Source: Bacillota bacterium
GTDB lineage: Bacteria; Bacillota; Clostridia; Peptostreptococcales; Anaerovoracaceae
Assembly (NCBI GenBank): GCA_017621195.1
Contig: JAGATO010000167.1
Span: 1 to 5,904 of the forward strand
Length of the DNA: 5,904 bases
Direction: 5' to 3'
Shown piece after piece: positions 1-5,821 of this stretch; within the stretch, counting starts at the first letter, position 1; each line of letters opens with the position of its first letter. The position numbers were made by a program, and so were the translations under genes. The notes beneath the pieces are model-generated. The model made no database searches. It was not told the DNA's origin and worked only from the letters and a program-made list of their open reading frames with translations.

Positions 1-2030
1 TCGGCCTCATCGCAGGCGGTCCGCAGCTCGCCCATCAGGGTCAGAACCGAGTCGCGGATCAGAAGGGATTCGGCTTCGACGGTGTCGGCTTCATCCAGCG
101 AACGCAGGGCTTCCGAAAGCGCTTCCGCAGTGAAGGCGATGGTATCGGTGAGGGCGGACAGCTTGTGAACGACGCCGGTCTCATAGGCGCAGACCAGAGC
201 GGGGTCTAAGGACTGCTTTGCCGCGGCAGCTCTGGCCACGTCAGCGGCGTAGGCCGTAACGGCTGGTATGATCTGAGTTTTTGCCATGTCCACCATGGTA
301 TTGGCTTCGATGATGATCGTCTTGCAGTAGTTTTCCAGCATGATCTCACAGCGGGAGGCAAGCTCCGCTTCGCTGTAGACGCCGTGGGAGGTCAGCATCG
401 TCACGTTCTTCGGATCCATCAGGTGAGGCATGCAGTCCGCCGTGGTGCGGTAGTTCAACAGGCCGCGCTTCTCGGTGGCTTCCACAATCCAGGCGTCGTC
501 GTAACCGTTGCCGTTGAAGATGATGTGCTTGTGATCCTTGATGGTCTTGCGGATCATCTCGTGGAGGGCCGTTTCAAAATCCTCCGCCGCTTCCAGACGG
601 TCGGCGTAAATGCGCAGGGATTCGGCTACCGCGGTGTTCAGCATGATGTTGGCGCAGGCGATGCTGTTGGAGGAGCCGGGCATGCGGAATTCAAATTTGT
701 TTCCGGTGAAGGCGAAGGGAGATGTCCGGTTCCGGTCGGTGGTGTCCCGTCGGAACTTGGGGAGAACGTCCACGCCCAGCTTCATCTGCGTCTTTTCCGC
801 ACTGTGGTACGGCTTGTCGGTTTCGATGGCTTCCAAGACGGCGTTCAGTTCGTCGCCCAGGAAGATGGAAACCACGGCGGGCGGCGCTTCGTTGGCGCCC
901 AGACGGTGATCGTTTCCGGCGGTGGCAACGGAGATTCGCAGCAGATCCTGATAGTCGTCCACGGCCTTGATGACGGAGCAGAGGAACAGCAGGAACTGGG
1001 CGTTTTCATACGGCGTTTCGCCGGGGGACAGCAGATTCTGACCGGCGTCAGTGGCCAGGGACCAGTTGTTGTGCTTTCCGCTGCCGTTGACGCCGGCGAA
1101 GGGCTTTTCGTGGAGCAGACAGACCAGACCGTGGCGGGCGGCAACCTTCTGCATCAATTCCATCGTCAGCTGGTTGTGGTCGGTGGCGATGTTGGTGGTA
1201 GTGTAGATGGGGGCCAGCTCGTGCTGGGCCGGCGCTACTTCGTTGTGCTCCGTCTTGGCCAGAATCCCCAGCTTCCACAGCTCATCGTTCAAATCCTCCA
1301 TGTAGGCGGCAACTCTCGGCTTGATGACGCCGAAGTAGTGATCGTCCATTTCCTGGCCCTTGGGCGGCTTGGCGCCGAACAGAGTCCGGCCGGTAAAGCG
1401 CAGATCGGGACGCTGGTCGTACATCTCCTTCGTGATCAGGAAGTATTCCTGCTCGGGACCCACGGCGCTGGTCACGCGCTTGACGCTGTCATTTCCAAAC
1501 AGCCGAAGGATGCGGACGGCCTGTTTGTTCAAAGCTTCCATGGAACGCAAAAGAGGCGTTTTCTTATCCAGTGCTTCTCCGCCGTAGGAGCAGAAGGCTG
1601 TGGGGATGCAGAGCGTCTTTCCCTTGATAAACGCGTAGGATGTAGGATCCCAGGCGGTGTAGCCTCTGGCCTCGAAGGTGGCTCTCAGACCGCCGGAGGG
1701 GAAGGAAGATGCGTCCGGTTCTCCCTTGATCAGTTCCTTTCCGGAAAACTCCATGATGACGCCGCCGTCGGGAGACGGCGAAATGAAGCTGTCGTGCTTT
1801 TCGGCGGTGATGCCGGTCAGCGGCTGAAACCAGTGGGTATAGTGGGTGGCACCCTTGGAGACCGCCCAGTCCTTCATAGCGGTAGCAACCGCGTTTGCCA
1901 CGCGGATATCCAGCTCCGTTCCTTCGTCGATGGTCTTCTTCAGCGAAGCGTAGACCGACGCGGACAGCGTTGCTTTCATAACTCGGTCATCGAAGACCAG
2001 ACTTCCAAAATACTCGTTGACTGTACTCAT
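1..2030 (-). CDS. glnN: Glutamine synthetase type III (GlnN), C-terminus cut by the window edge
   Basis: ATP-dependent cytoplasmic enzyme joining ammonia to glutamate to give glutamine. I translated the minus strand from the ATG at 2030-2028: 676 codons stay open to the window edge. Type III GS proteins are about 700 residues, so roughly 20-40 residues are missing. Family motifs are clear: ATHYTHWFQPLTG (61-73), FSGKEL..GEPDASSFPSGG (95-114), GPEQEYF (191-197, metal/substrate glutamates), EHNEVAPAQHELAPIY (261-276), HEKPFAGVNGSGKHNNWS (307-324, ATP/glutamate region), FRRDTTDRNRTSPFAFTG (426-443) and NKFEFR (444-449). These mark GSIII rather than the shorter type I (about 450 residues). The start is supported by AAAGGAG at 2039-2045, 8 nt upstream. 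It is divergent from a split glutamate synthase operon, which fits a GS-GOGAT locus. No frameshift is seen. The family is recognised from its motifs with high certainty; oligomer state and feedback control cannot be read here. Confidence 0.97.
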   Translation of the reverse strand, partial: MSTVNEYFGSLVFDDRVMKATLSASVYASLKKTIDEGTELDIRVANAVATAMKDWAVSKGATHYTHWFQPLTGITAEKHDSFISPSPDGGVIMEFSGKELIKGEPDASSFPSGGLRATFEARGYTAWDPTSYAFIKGKTLCIPTAFCSYGGEALDKKTPLLRSMEALNKQAVRILRLFGNDSVKRVTSAVGPEQEYFLITKEMYDQRPDLRFTGRTLFGAKPPKGQEMDDHYFGVIKPRVAAYMEDLNDELWKLGILAKTEHNEVAPAQHELAPIYTTTNIATDHNQLTMELMQKVAARHGLVCLLHEKPFAGVNGSGKHNNWSLATDAGQNLLSPGETPYENAQFLLFLCSVIKAVDDYQDLLRISVATAGNDHRLGANEAPPAVVSIFLGDELNAVLEAIETDKPYHSAEKTQMKLGVDVLPKFRRDTTDRNRTSPFAFTGNKFEFRMPGSSNSIACANIMLNTAVAESLRIYADRLEAAEDFETALHEMIRKTIKDHKHIIFNGNGYDDAWIVEATEKRGLLNYRTTADCMPHLMDPKNVTMLTSHGVYSEAELASRCEIMLENYCKTIIIEANTMVDMAKTQIIPAVTAYAADVARAAAAKQSLDPALVCAYETGVVHKLSALTDTIAFTAEALSEALRSLDEADTVEAESLLIRDSVLTLMGELRTACDEA

Positions 2031-2038
2031 AATTCATT

Positions 2039-2045
2039 CTCCTTT
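2039..2045 (-). promoter_or_regulatory. Ribosome-binding site of glnN
   Basis: Minus-strand AAAGGAG lies 8 nt before the ATG at 2030. It decides the glnN start. It follows almost directly after the U-tract of the second leader hairpin, so termination there would cut the RNA just before the ribosome site. Confidence 0.85.
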
Positions 2046-2050
2046 ACTGA

Positions 2051-2110
2051 AAAAAGAAAGCGCCTCTCGCTGCAGAATCCTCTCCTGCTTTACGAAAGAC
2101 GCCATTGCCT
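2051..2110 (-). terminator. glnN leader hairpin 2: terminator-like attenuator
   Basis: On the minus strand an outer stem pairs 2103-2092 with 2059-2070 (12 bp including G-U pairs). An asymmetric internal loop (AAA opposite A) follows, then an inner 6-bp stem, 2088-2083 with 2077-2072, closed by a GAGGA loop. The 3' arm GAGGCGC runs into TTTCTTTTTT, giving intrinsic-terminator form. It lies between the predicted promoter and the ribosome site of glnN, so it would act as an attenuator rather than a gene-end terminator. Its 5' arm starts with GCAATGGCGT, shared with the other two leader hairpins in this intergenic region. The pairing is seen directly; the regulatory role is inferred. Confidence 0.7.
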
Positions 2111-2161
2111 GTCGAAGTAAAAAGCGCCTTTGAGCGTATCTGCTCAAAGACGCCGTTGCCT
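2095..2161 (+). repeat. Direct repeat AAAGACGCC(A/G)TTGCCT in the glnN leader
   Basis: The 16-nt sequence AAAGACGCCRTTGCCT occurs at 2095-2110 and again at 2146-2161 (plus-strand reading), with one difference and a 51-bp period. A companion repeat, AAAGCGCCT, occurs at 2057-2065 and 2121-2129. Together they form the two arms of the tandem leader hairpins, so the leader looks like a duplicated hairpin module. Confidence 0.9.
2118..2159 (-). terminator. glnN leader hairpin 1: terminator-like attenuator
   Basis: Minus-strand stem GCGTCTTTGAGC (2153-2142) pairs over 12 bp, with one G-U, with GCTCAAAGGCGC (2135-2124). The loop is the hexanucleotide AGATAC and five T follow (2123-2119). It starts about 7 nt after the predicted transcript start and is followed by a second, similar hairpin. 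Hexanucleotide loops are typical of RNA sites bound by ANTAR-domain antiterminators. However, the usual G at loop position 4 is T here, so that link is only suggestive. Confidence 0.7.
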
Positions 2162-2172
2162 TGATGTTCTGC

Positions 2173-2201
2173 AATATACTACGATCGACGGCGTTTGTCA
2201 A
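2173..2201 (-). promoter_or_regulatory. Predicted glnN promoter (sigma-A type)
   Basis: Minus strand: a perfect -35 TTGACA (2201-2196), a 17-nt spacer and the -10 TATATT (2178-2173). The transcript should start near 2166, giving a leader of about 136 nt. A T-rich plus-strand tract at 2205-2211 (A-rich on the minus strand) lies just upstream of the -35 and could help polymerase binding. This is a pattern match, with no experimental support. Confidence 0.8.
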
Positions 2202-2260
2202 TCCCTTTTTTCGATTTTCCTCGGGAACTTGCGAAAAATTCAGATATTTTCATTTTTGAC
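2202..2260. promoter_or_regulatory. AT-rich spacer between the divergent promoters
   Basis: This 59-bp stretch separates the two outward-facing -35 boxes and holds no gene. It is rich in A/T tracts and has an inverted repeat, TTTTTCG (2207-2213) and CGAAAAA (2232-2238). It could serve as paired UP elements or an operator common to both promoters. I did not recognise a GlnR/TnrA-type consensus site. Role uncertain. Confidence 0.3.
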
Positions 2261-2289
2261 TTGACAAGGGTAGAAATGAGGGGTATAGT
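2261..2289 (+). promoter_or_regulatory. Predicted promoter of the split GOGAT operon (sigma-A type)
   Basis: A perfect -35 TTGACA (2261-2266), a 17-nt spacer and the -10 TATAGT (2284-2289). Transcription should begin near 2296, leaving a leader of about 107 nt before the first gene. It mirrors the divergent glnN promoter in spacer length and in the distance to the first leader hairpin. Confidence 0.8.
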
Positions 2290-2301
2290 GAGTAAAAGTG
2301 A

Positions 2302-2360
2302 GCAAAGGCGTTCATTTTCGCACAGAAAAAATCATTCTGGGCGAAGATGAGCGCCTTTTT
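2302..2360 (+). terminator. GOGAT-operon leader hairpin: long terminator-like attenuator
   Basis: The stem pairs 2304-2321 with 2341-2358 over 18 bp with two G-U pairs. A single A.G mismatch (2322/2340) follows, then a 5-bp inner stem CAGAA/TTCTG (2323-2327 with 2335-2339) and the 7-nt loop AAAATCA. The 3' arm ends GCGCCTTTTT. It sits between the predicted promoter and the first gene of the operon, about 40 nt before the start codon, so read-through must be regulated or partial. The 5' arm begins GCAAAGGCGT, matching the glnN leader hairpins. The fold is seen in the sequence; its role as an attenuator is inferred. Confidence 0.75.
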
Positions 2361-2385
2361 GATTCCCTTTGATAGGAAAGATTCG

Positions 2386-2394
2386 AAAGGAAAG
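2386..2394 (+). promoter_or_regulatory. Ribosome-binding site of the amidotransferase gene
   Basis: AAAGGAAAG lies about 8-12 nt before the ATG at 2403. A nearer out-of-frame ATG at 2396 opens a reading frame that runs to 2578 and does not look like a real protein. The frame starting at 2403 carries the conserved family residues. Confidence 0.6.
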
Positions 2395-2402
2395 AATGGA
2401 AT

Positions 2403-3497
2403 ATGAAGGTAGAAGGACAAGTACGAATCCCGTCCGGCTGTGCCATTGCCGCAGTGATTTCCAGAGAAGGAAAGCGAATGTCCGGCGAGATGATTACCAA
2501 CGCAATGAAGCCGATGCACGACCGGTCCAACGGACTGGGCGGCGGTTTTGCCGGGTACGGCATCTATCCCGACTATAAGGAATTTTACGCCCTGCACATG
2601 TTTTTCGACTGCCGGGCGACACGTAAGGACTGTGAGGTGTTTCTGAAGGAGCGGTTCGAAATCGTCAAGAGCGAGAACATTCCCACCCGCACCATTCCCG
2701 CCATCACCGATGAGCCGGTGATCTGGCGGTACTTTGTGGCTCCGCTCAAATCTCTGGTGGCGTCCATGCAGCTGGATGAAAAGGAGTTTGTGGCCCGTAC
2801 GGTGATGAAGATCAACGCGGACATGAAGGGAGCTTACGTATTTTCCAGCGGAAAGAATATGGGGACGTTCAAAGCGGTGGGCTTTCCCGAGGACGTGGGC
2901 GTGTTTTACAGGCTGGAGGAATACGAAGGGTATTCCTGGACGGGCCATGGCCGCTATCCCACCAACACGCCGGGCTGGTGGGGCGGAGCCCATCCCTTTA
3001 CCCTTTTGGACTGGTCCATCGTCCACAACGGAGAGATTTCCTCCTACGACGCCAATCGGCGTTTCATCGAGATGTTCGGCTATCAGTGTACGCTGCAGAC
3101 CGATACGGAGGTCATCACCTACATCATGGACTATCTGGTACGGATTCAGGGTCTGACGCTGAAGGAGGCGGCCAACGTGGTTGCCGCGCCCTTCTGGAGC
3201 ACCATCGCCGGAAAAACCGATCCGGCGGAAAAGGAACGGCTTACGTTTCTCCGAACCGTGTTTCCCAGCTTGCTGATCACCGGGCCGTTCTCCATCGTCC
3301 TGGGCTTTCAGGGCGGGCTCATGGCGCTGAACGATCGGCTGAAGCTGCGCTCTATGGTGGTGGGTGAAAAAGATGATAAGGTGTTCATTGCCAGCGAAGA
3401 GGCGGCCATCCGCACTATGGAACCGGATGCGGAACACATCTGGGCTCCGACCGGCGGAGAACCTGTCATTGTGAAAGTAAAGGACGGTGCGTACTGA
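2403..3497 (+). CDS. Class II glutamine amidotransferase subunit of split glutamate synthase
   Basis: Corresponds to the N-terminal amidotransferase domain of glutamate synthase. It hydrolyses glutamine to glutamate and passes ammonia to the FMN subunit. The 364-residue protein has the Ntn-type layout: the presumed nucleophile Cys13 in IPSGCAIAAVIS, GHGRYPTNTPGWWGGAHPF (181-199, Arg184), WSIVHNGEIS (204-213, Asn209-Gly210 as oxyanion hole) and TDTE (233-236, Asp234). These parallel Cys1, Arg73, Asn98-Gly99 and Asp123 of GlmS. Because the cysteine must become the N-terminus, residues 1-12 are probably a removed propeptide; there is no start codon directly before Cys13. The stop is 1 nt before the next gene's ATG, showing an operon. 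GlxB or MgsA-like subunits (N-methylglutamate synthase) share this fold. The glnN neighbour and the gene order here favour GOGAT. Cytoplasmic; no signal peptide or membrane segment. Confidence 0.92.
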   Translation: MKVEGQVRIPSGCAIAAVISREGKRMSGEMITNAMKPMHDRSNGLGGGFAGYGIYPDYKEFYALHMFFDCRATRKDCEVFLKERFEIVKSENIPTRTIPAITDEPVIWRYFVAPLKSLVASMQLDEKEFVARTVMKINADMKGAYVFSSGKNMGTFKAVGFPEDVGVFYRLEEYEGYSWTGHGRYPTNTPGWWGGAHPFTLLDWSIVHNGEISSYDANRRFIEMFGYQCTLQTDTEVITYIMDYLVRIQGLTLKEAANVVAAPFWSTIAGKTDPAEKERLTFLRTVFPSLLITGPFSIVLGFQGGLMALNDRLKLRSMVVGEKDDKVFIASEEAAIRTMEPDAEHIWAPTGGEPVIVKVKDGAY

Positions 3498-3498
3498 T

Positions 3499-5004
3499 AT
3501 GAGTGTGGAATTTATCTATCCTGAATTTGAAGTCATCCGGAATGCGGACCGCTGCGTCGTCTGCCGCCGGTGCGAACGGGAATGCGCCAATGGGGTGCAC
3601 AGCTTTGGCGAAAAACGCGGCGCGATGGCAGCGGATGAGACGAAATGCGTCAACTGTCAGCGTTGCGTTTCCTTCTGTCCCACCCGGGCGTTGAAAATCG
3701 TCAAGAGCGACTGCGTTCTCAGAGAAAACGCCAACTGGAAGAACGATACCGTTCGTGAAATCTACAAGCAGGCCAACAGCGGCGGCGTACTGCTCTCCTC
3801 CATGGGAAATCCCCAGCCGTTTCCGGTCTACTGGGACAAGCTGCTCATCAATGCCTCCCAGGTGACCAATCCTCCCATTGATCCGCTGCGGGAACCCATG
3901 GAGACCCGGGTGTTTTTGGGGAAGAAGCCGGAGGCCATCCTGCGGGACGAGACGGGGGCCATCCGCTGTCAGCTGCCTCCCCAGCTGGAGCTTTCGATGC
4001 CGGTGATGTTTTCGGCCATGAGCTATGGCTCCATCAGCTATAACGCCCACGCTGCGCTGGCCCGGACGGCAACGGAGCTGGGCATCTTCTACAACACCGG
4101 TGAGGGCGGGCTTCACGAGGACTTTTACTGCTACGGCGATCACACCGTCGTTCAGGTGGCTTCCGGTCGGTTCGGCGTATACGAGGACTATCTGAAGGCG
4201 GGGGCCGCTATCGAAATCAAAATGGGTCAGGGAGCAAAGCCGGGCATCGGCGGTCACCTGCCAGGCGCGAAGATCGTGGGAGACGTGTCCCGCACCCGCA
4301 TGATTCCCGAAGGATCGGACGCCATTTCTCCGGCACCCCACCACGATATCTATTCCATCGAGGATCTCCGTCAGTTGATCTATTCGCTGAAGGAGGCCAC
4401 CGAATATCGTAAGCCGGTGATCGTCAAGGTGGCGGCTGTACACAACATTGCGGCCATTGCCAGCGGCATTGCCCGGGGAGGCGCAGATATCATCGCCATC
4501 GACGGCTTCCGCGGCGGTACGGGGGCAGCGCCCACGCGAATTCGCGACAACGTGGGAATTCCCATCGAGCTGGCGCTGGCGGCGGTGGATCAGCGGCTGC
4601 GAGACGAAGGCATCCGCAACAACGTGTCGCTGGTGGTGGGCGGAAGCATCCGCAGCGCGTCGGATGTGGTGAAGGCCATTGCCCTCGGCGCTGATGCCTG
4701 CTACATTGCCACGGCGGCGCTGCTGGCCCTGGGCTGCCACCTCTGCCGCACCTGTCAGAGCGGCATGTGCAACTGGGGAATCGCCACCCAGCGGCCGGAG
4801 CTGGTAAAGCGGCTGGATCCCGACGAAGGAAGCCGGCGACTGATCAATCTGATGGACGCCTGGCGCCACGAGATCAAGGAGCTGATGGGCGGCATGGGAA
4901 TCAACTCCATCGAAGCACTGAAGGGCAACCGCCTGATGCTGCGCGGCGTGGGGCTGACGGCAAAGGAACTGGAAATTCTGGGAATCGCCCACGCGGCCGA
5001 ATGA
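3499..5004 (+). CDS. gltB: FMN-dependent glutamate synthase subunit with N-terminal 2x[4Fe-4S] ferredoxin domain
   Basis: The synthase core of split GOGAT: it binds 2-oxoglutarate and ammonia on FMN and reduces the imine to glutamate. The 501-residue protein begins with a ferredoxin module. Cys19/22/25/29 and Cys50/53/56/60 form two CxxCxxCxxxC sets for [4Fe-4S] clusters. The TIM-barrel synthase domain (about 85-480) shows GEGG (201-204), KMGQGAKPGIGGHLPGAK (241-258), SPAPHHDIYSIEDL (277-290), AIDGFRGGTGAAPT (333-346) and VVGGSIRSASDV (379-390). Cys413, Cys419 and Cys424 keep the C-x5-C-x4-C spacing of the GltB [3Fe-4S] cluster. The ATG at 3499 is preferred; an in-frame GTG at 3487 would overlap the previous gene and sits only 2 nt from the AAAGGA at 3479-3484. 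The start is 1 nt after the upstream stop, so translation is probably coupled. The family is well recognised; MgsC/GlxD-like homologues are the alternative. The symbol is used in the broad sense of the GOGAT synthase domain. Confidence 0.93.
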   Translation: MSVEFIYPEFEVIRNADRCVVCRRCERECANGVHSFGEKRGAMAADETKCVNCQRCVSFCPTRALKIVKSDCVLRENANWKNDTVREIYKQANSGGVLLSSMGNPQPFPVYWDKLLINASQVTNPPIDPLREPMETRVFLGKKPEAILRDETGAIRCQLPPQLELSMPVMFSAMSYGSISYNAHAALARTATELGIFYNTGEGGLHEDFYCYGDHTVVQVASGRFGVYEDYLKAGAAIEIKMGQGAKPGIGGHLPGAKIVGDVSRTRMIPEGSDAISPAPHHDIYSIEDLRQLIYSLKEATEYRKPVIVKVAAVHNIAAIASGIARGGADIIAIDGFRGGTGAAPTRIRDNVGIPIELALAAVDQRLRDEGIRNNVSLVVGGSIRSASDVVKAIALGADACYIATAALLALGCHLCRTCQSGMCNWGIATQRPELVKRLDPDEGSRRLINLMDAWRHEIKELMGGMGINSIEALKGNRLMLRGVGLTAKELEILGIAHAAE

Positions 5005-5048
5005 TCATCACGGATCGTGGGCGAACGATCATCACGGACCGCGGGCGA
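5001..5048 (+). repeat. Two tandem 24-bp repeats at the gene junction
   Basis: The units 5001-5024 and 5025-5048 differ at only 3 of 24 positions, all T/C changes. The first unit contains the stop codon of the FMN subunit. The duplication also makes a small hairpin: GATCGT (5013-5018) pairs with ACGATC (5025-5030) across the hexaloop GGGCGA. It probably arose by recent slippage or local duplication in the intergenic spacer. Confidence 0.9.
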
Positions 5049-5102
5049 ATGAATACCATAGACGAGCGAATGCATCGAATACAGTATGGAGGTATACAAT
5101 GA
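5001..5102 (+). CDS. Possible 33-codon mini-ORF bridging two GOGAT genes
   Basis: The ATG at 5001-5003 overlaps the TGA of the FMN subunit (ATGA). The frame stays open for 33 codons, and its own TGA (5100-5102) overlaps the ATG of the GXGXG gene (ATGA). The product would begin MIITDRGRT IITDRGRM, an 8-residue repeat coded by the 24-bp tandem duplication, and continue to a C-terminal YGGIQ. It is basic and has no recognised domain. The last codons overlap the ribosome site GGAGG of the following gene. No good ribosome site precedes it, so it could only be made by termination-reinitiation. It may be chance, or a device that carries ribosomes across the spacer. Confidence 0.25.
   Translation: MIITDRGRTIITDRGRMNTIDERMHRIQYGGIQ
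5088..5092 (+). promoter_or_regulatory. Ribosome-binding site of the GXGXG gene
   Basis: GGAGG lies 6 nt before the ATG at 5099, an optimal spacing that fixes the start of the third GOGAT gene. It suggests independent ribosome loading rather than strict dependence on the gene upstream. Confidence 0.85.
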
Positions 5103-5818
5103 TTATCGATGGAACGGGATTGGATTTTCGATCCCTGAATGACCGGCTTCGCGCCGGAGGAGAGGACATTTCGATTCGGGGCTGCTGCGGACAGCGGTTC
5201 ATCGCCGCAGGAATGTCCGGCAAGAACATAACCATAGACGGCGTTCCCGGAAACGCTTTGGGGGCGTATCTCAATGGCGCAACCATTACGGTTCGCGCCA
5301 ACGCCCAGGACGCGGTGGGCGATACGATGAACGAGGGAAGGATCATCGTCCACGGCAACATCGGCGATGCGGCGGGATATGCCATGCGCGGCGGCAGAAT
5401 TTTCGTGAAGGGAAATGCTGGCTATCGGGCCGGCATCCACATGAAGGCGTACCGGGACAAGGTGCCCGTCATGGTCATCGGTGGTACGGCGGGGAGCTTT
5501 CTGGGAGAATATCAGGCGGGCGGCGTCATCGTCGTCTTAGGCCTGACACCGGGACGAAAGAAAATCGTCGGCTACTTTCCCTGTACGGGTATGCACGGCG
5601 GAAAGCTGTTTCTCCGAAGCGACTGTCGAGACGTGACCTTCCCCGGTCAGGTGACGGCTCAGCCTGCCGATGAGAGAGATCGCGAAGAGCTGAAGCAGTA
5701 CATCGATGAATACTGCTCCTTATTCGGCTTTGACCGGGATCAGATTTTGGAAGCCCCCTTTACGGTGGTTACGCCGGACAGTAAAAATCCGTATCGGCAG
5801 ATGTACGTAGCAAACTGA
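5099..5818 (+). CDS. GXGXG-domain subunit of split glutamate synthase (GltB C-terminal domain)
   Basis: Equivalent to the C-terminal GXGXG domain of the GOGAT alpha subunit, a right-handed beta-helix that packs on the synthase and amidotransferase domains. It has a structural rather than catalytic role in the known enzyme. The 239-residue protein shows the repeated glycine pattern: GVPGNALGAYLNG (48-60), GDTMNEGRIIVHGNIGDAAG (74-93), YAMRGGRIFVKGNAGYRAG (94-112) and GGTAGSFLGEYQAGGVIVVLG (128-148). The later GMHGGKLFLR belongs to the same fold. The C-terminal 60 residues, with an acidic helix DERDREELKQYIDEYC, are typical of the stand-alone form. The start is fixed by GGAGG 6 nt upstream. It lies 94 nt after the FMN gene and is presumably in the same transcript. 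FwdC/FhcC and GlxC/MgsB share this fold, but the neighbouring genes point to GOGAT. Confidence 0.92.
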   Translation: MIIDGTGLDFRSLNDRLRAGGEDISIRGCCGQRFIAAGMSGKNITIDGVPGNALGAYLNGATITVRANAQDAVGDTMNEGRIIVHGNIGDAAGYAMRGGRIFVKGNAGYRAGIHMKAYRDKVPVMVIGGTAGSFLGEYQAGGVIVVLGLTPGRKKIVGYFPCTGMHGGKLFLRSDCRDVTFPGQVTAQPADERDREELKQYIDEYCSLFGFDRDQILEAPFTVVTPDSKNPYRQMYVAN

Positions 5819-5821
5819 AAG

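Noticed and set aside
384..2120. Long plus-strand ORF (578 codons) across the glutamine synthetase gene
   Set aside because: It is antisense to glnN, whose minus-strand translation carries all GSIII motifs. The plus-strand product has no recognisable domain. It is a by-product of codon usage.
2118..2159. Classic ANTAR hexaloop site in the glnN leader
   Set aside because: The loop has six bases and A at position 1, but position 4 is T instead of G, and the other two hairpins lack hexaloops. Not called as a proven ANTAR site.
2031..2402. Glutamine riboswitch or T-box in the divergent leaders
   Set aside because: The leaders are simple hairpins. I see no conserved T-box sequence, and the known glutamine riboswitch classes are mainly cyanobacterial with different folds.
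2250..3437. Minus-strand ORF of 395 codons opposite the amidotransferase
   Set aside because: It overlaps the promoter and leader of the opposite gene and has no family motif. The plus-strand frame has the conserved catalytic residues.
3487..3498. Upstream GTG start for the FMN subunit (4 extra residues)
   Set aside because: It would overlap the preceding gene and leave only 2 nt after the AAAGGA ribosome site. The ATG at 3499 fits better.
3466..4992. Minus-strand ORF of 508 codons opposite the FMN synthase subunit
   Set aside because: It mirrors the real gene almost end to end, rich in His/Gln/Arg as expected for antisense of a GC-rich gene, and has no recognisable domain.
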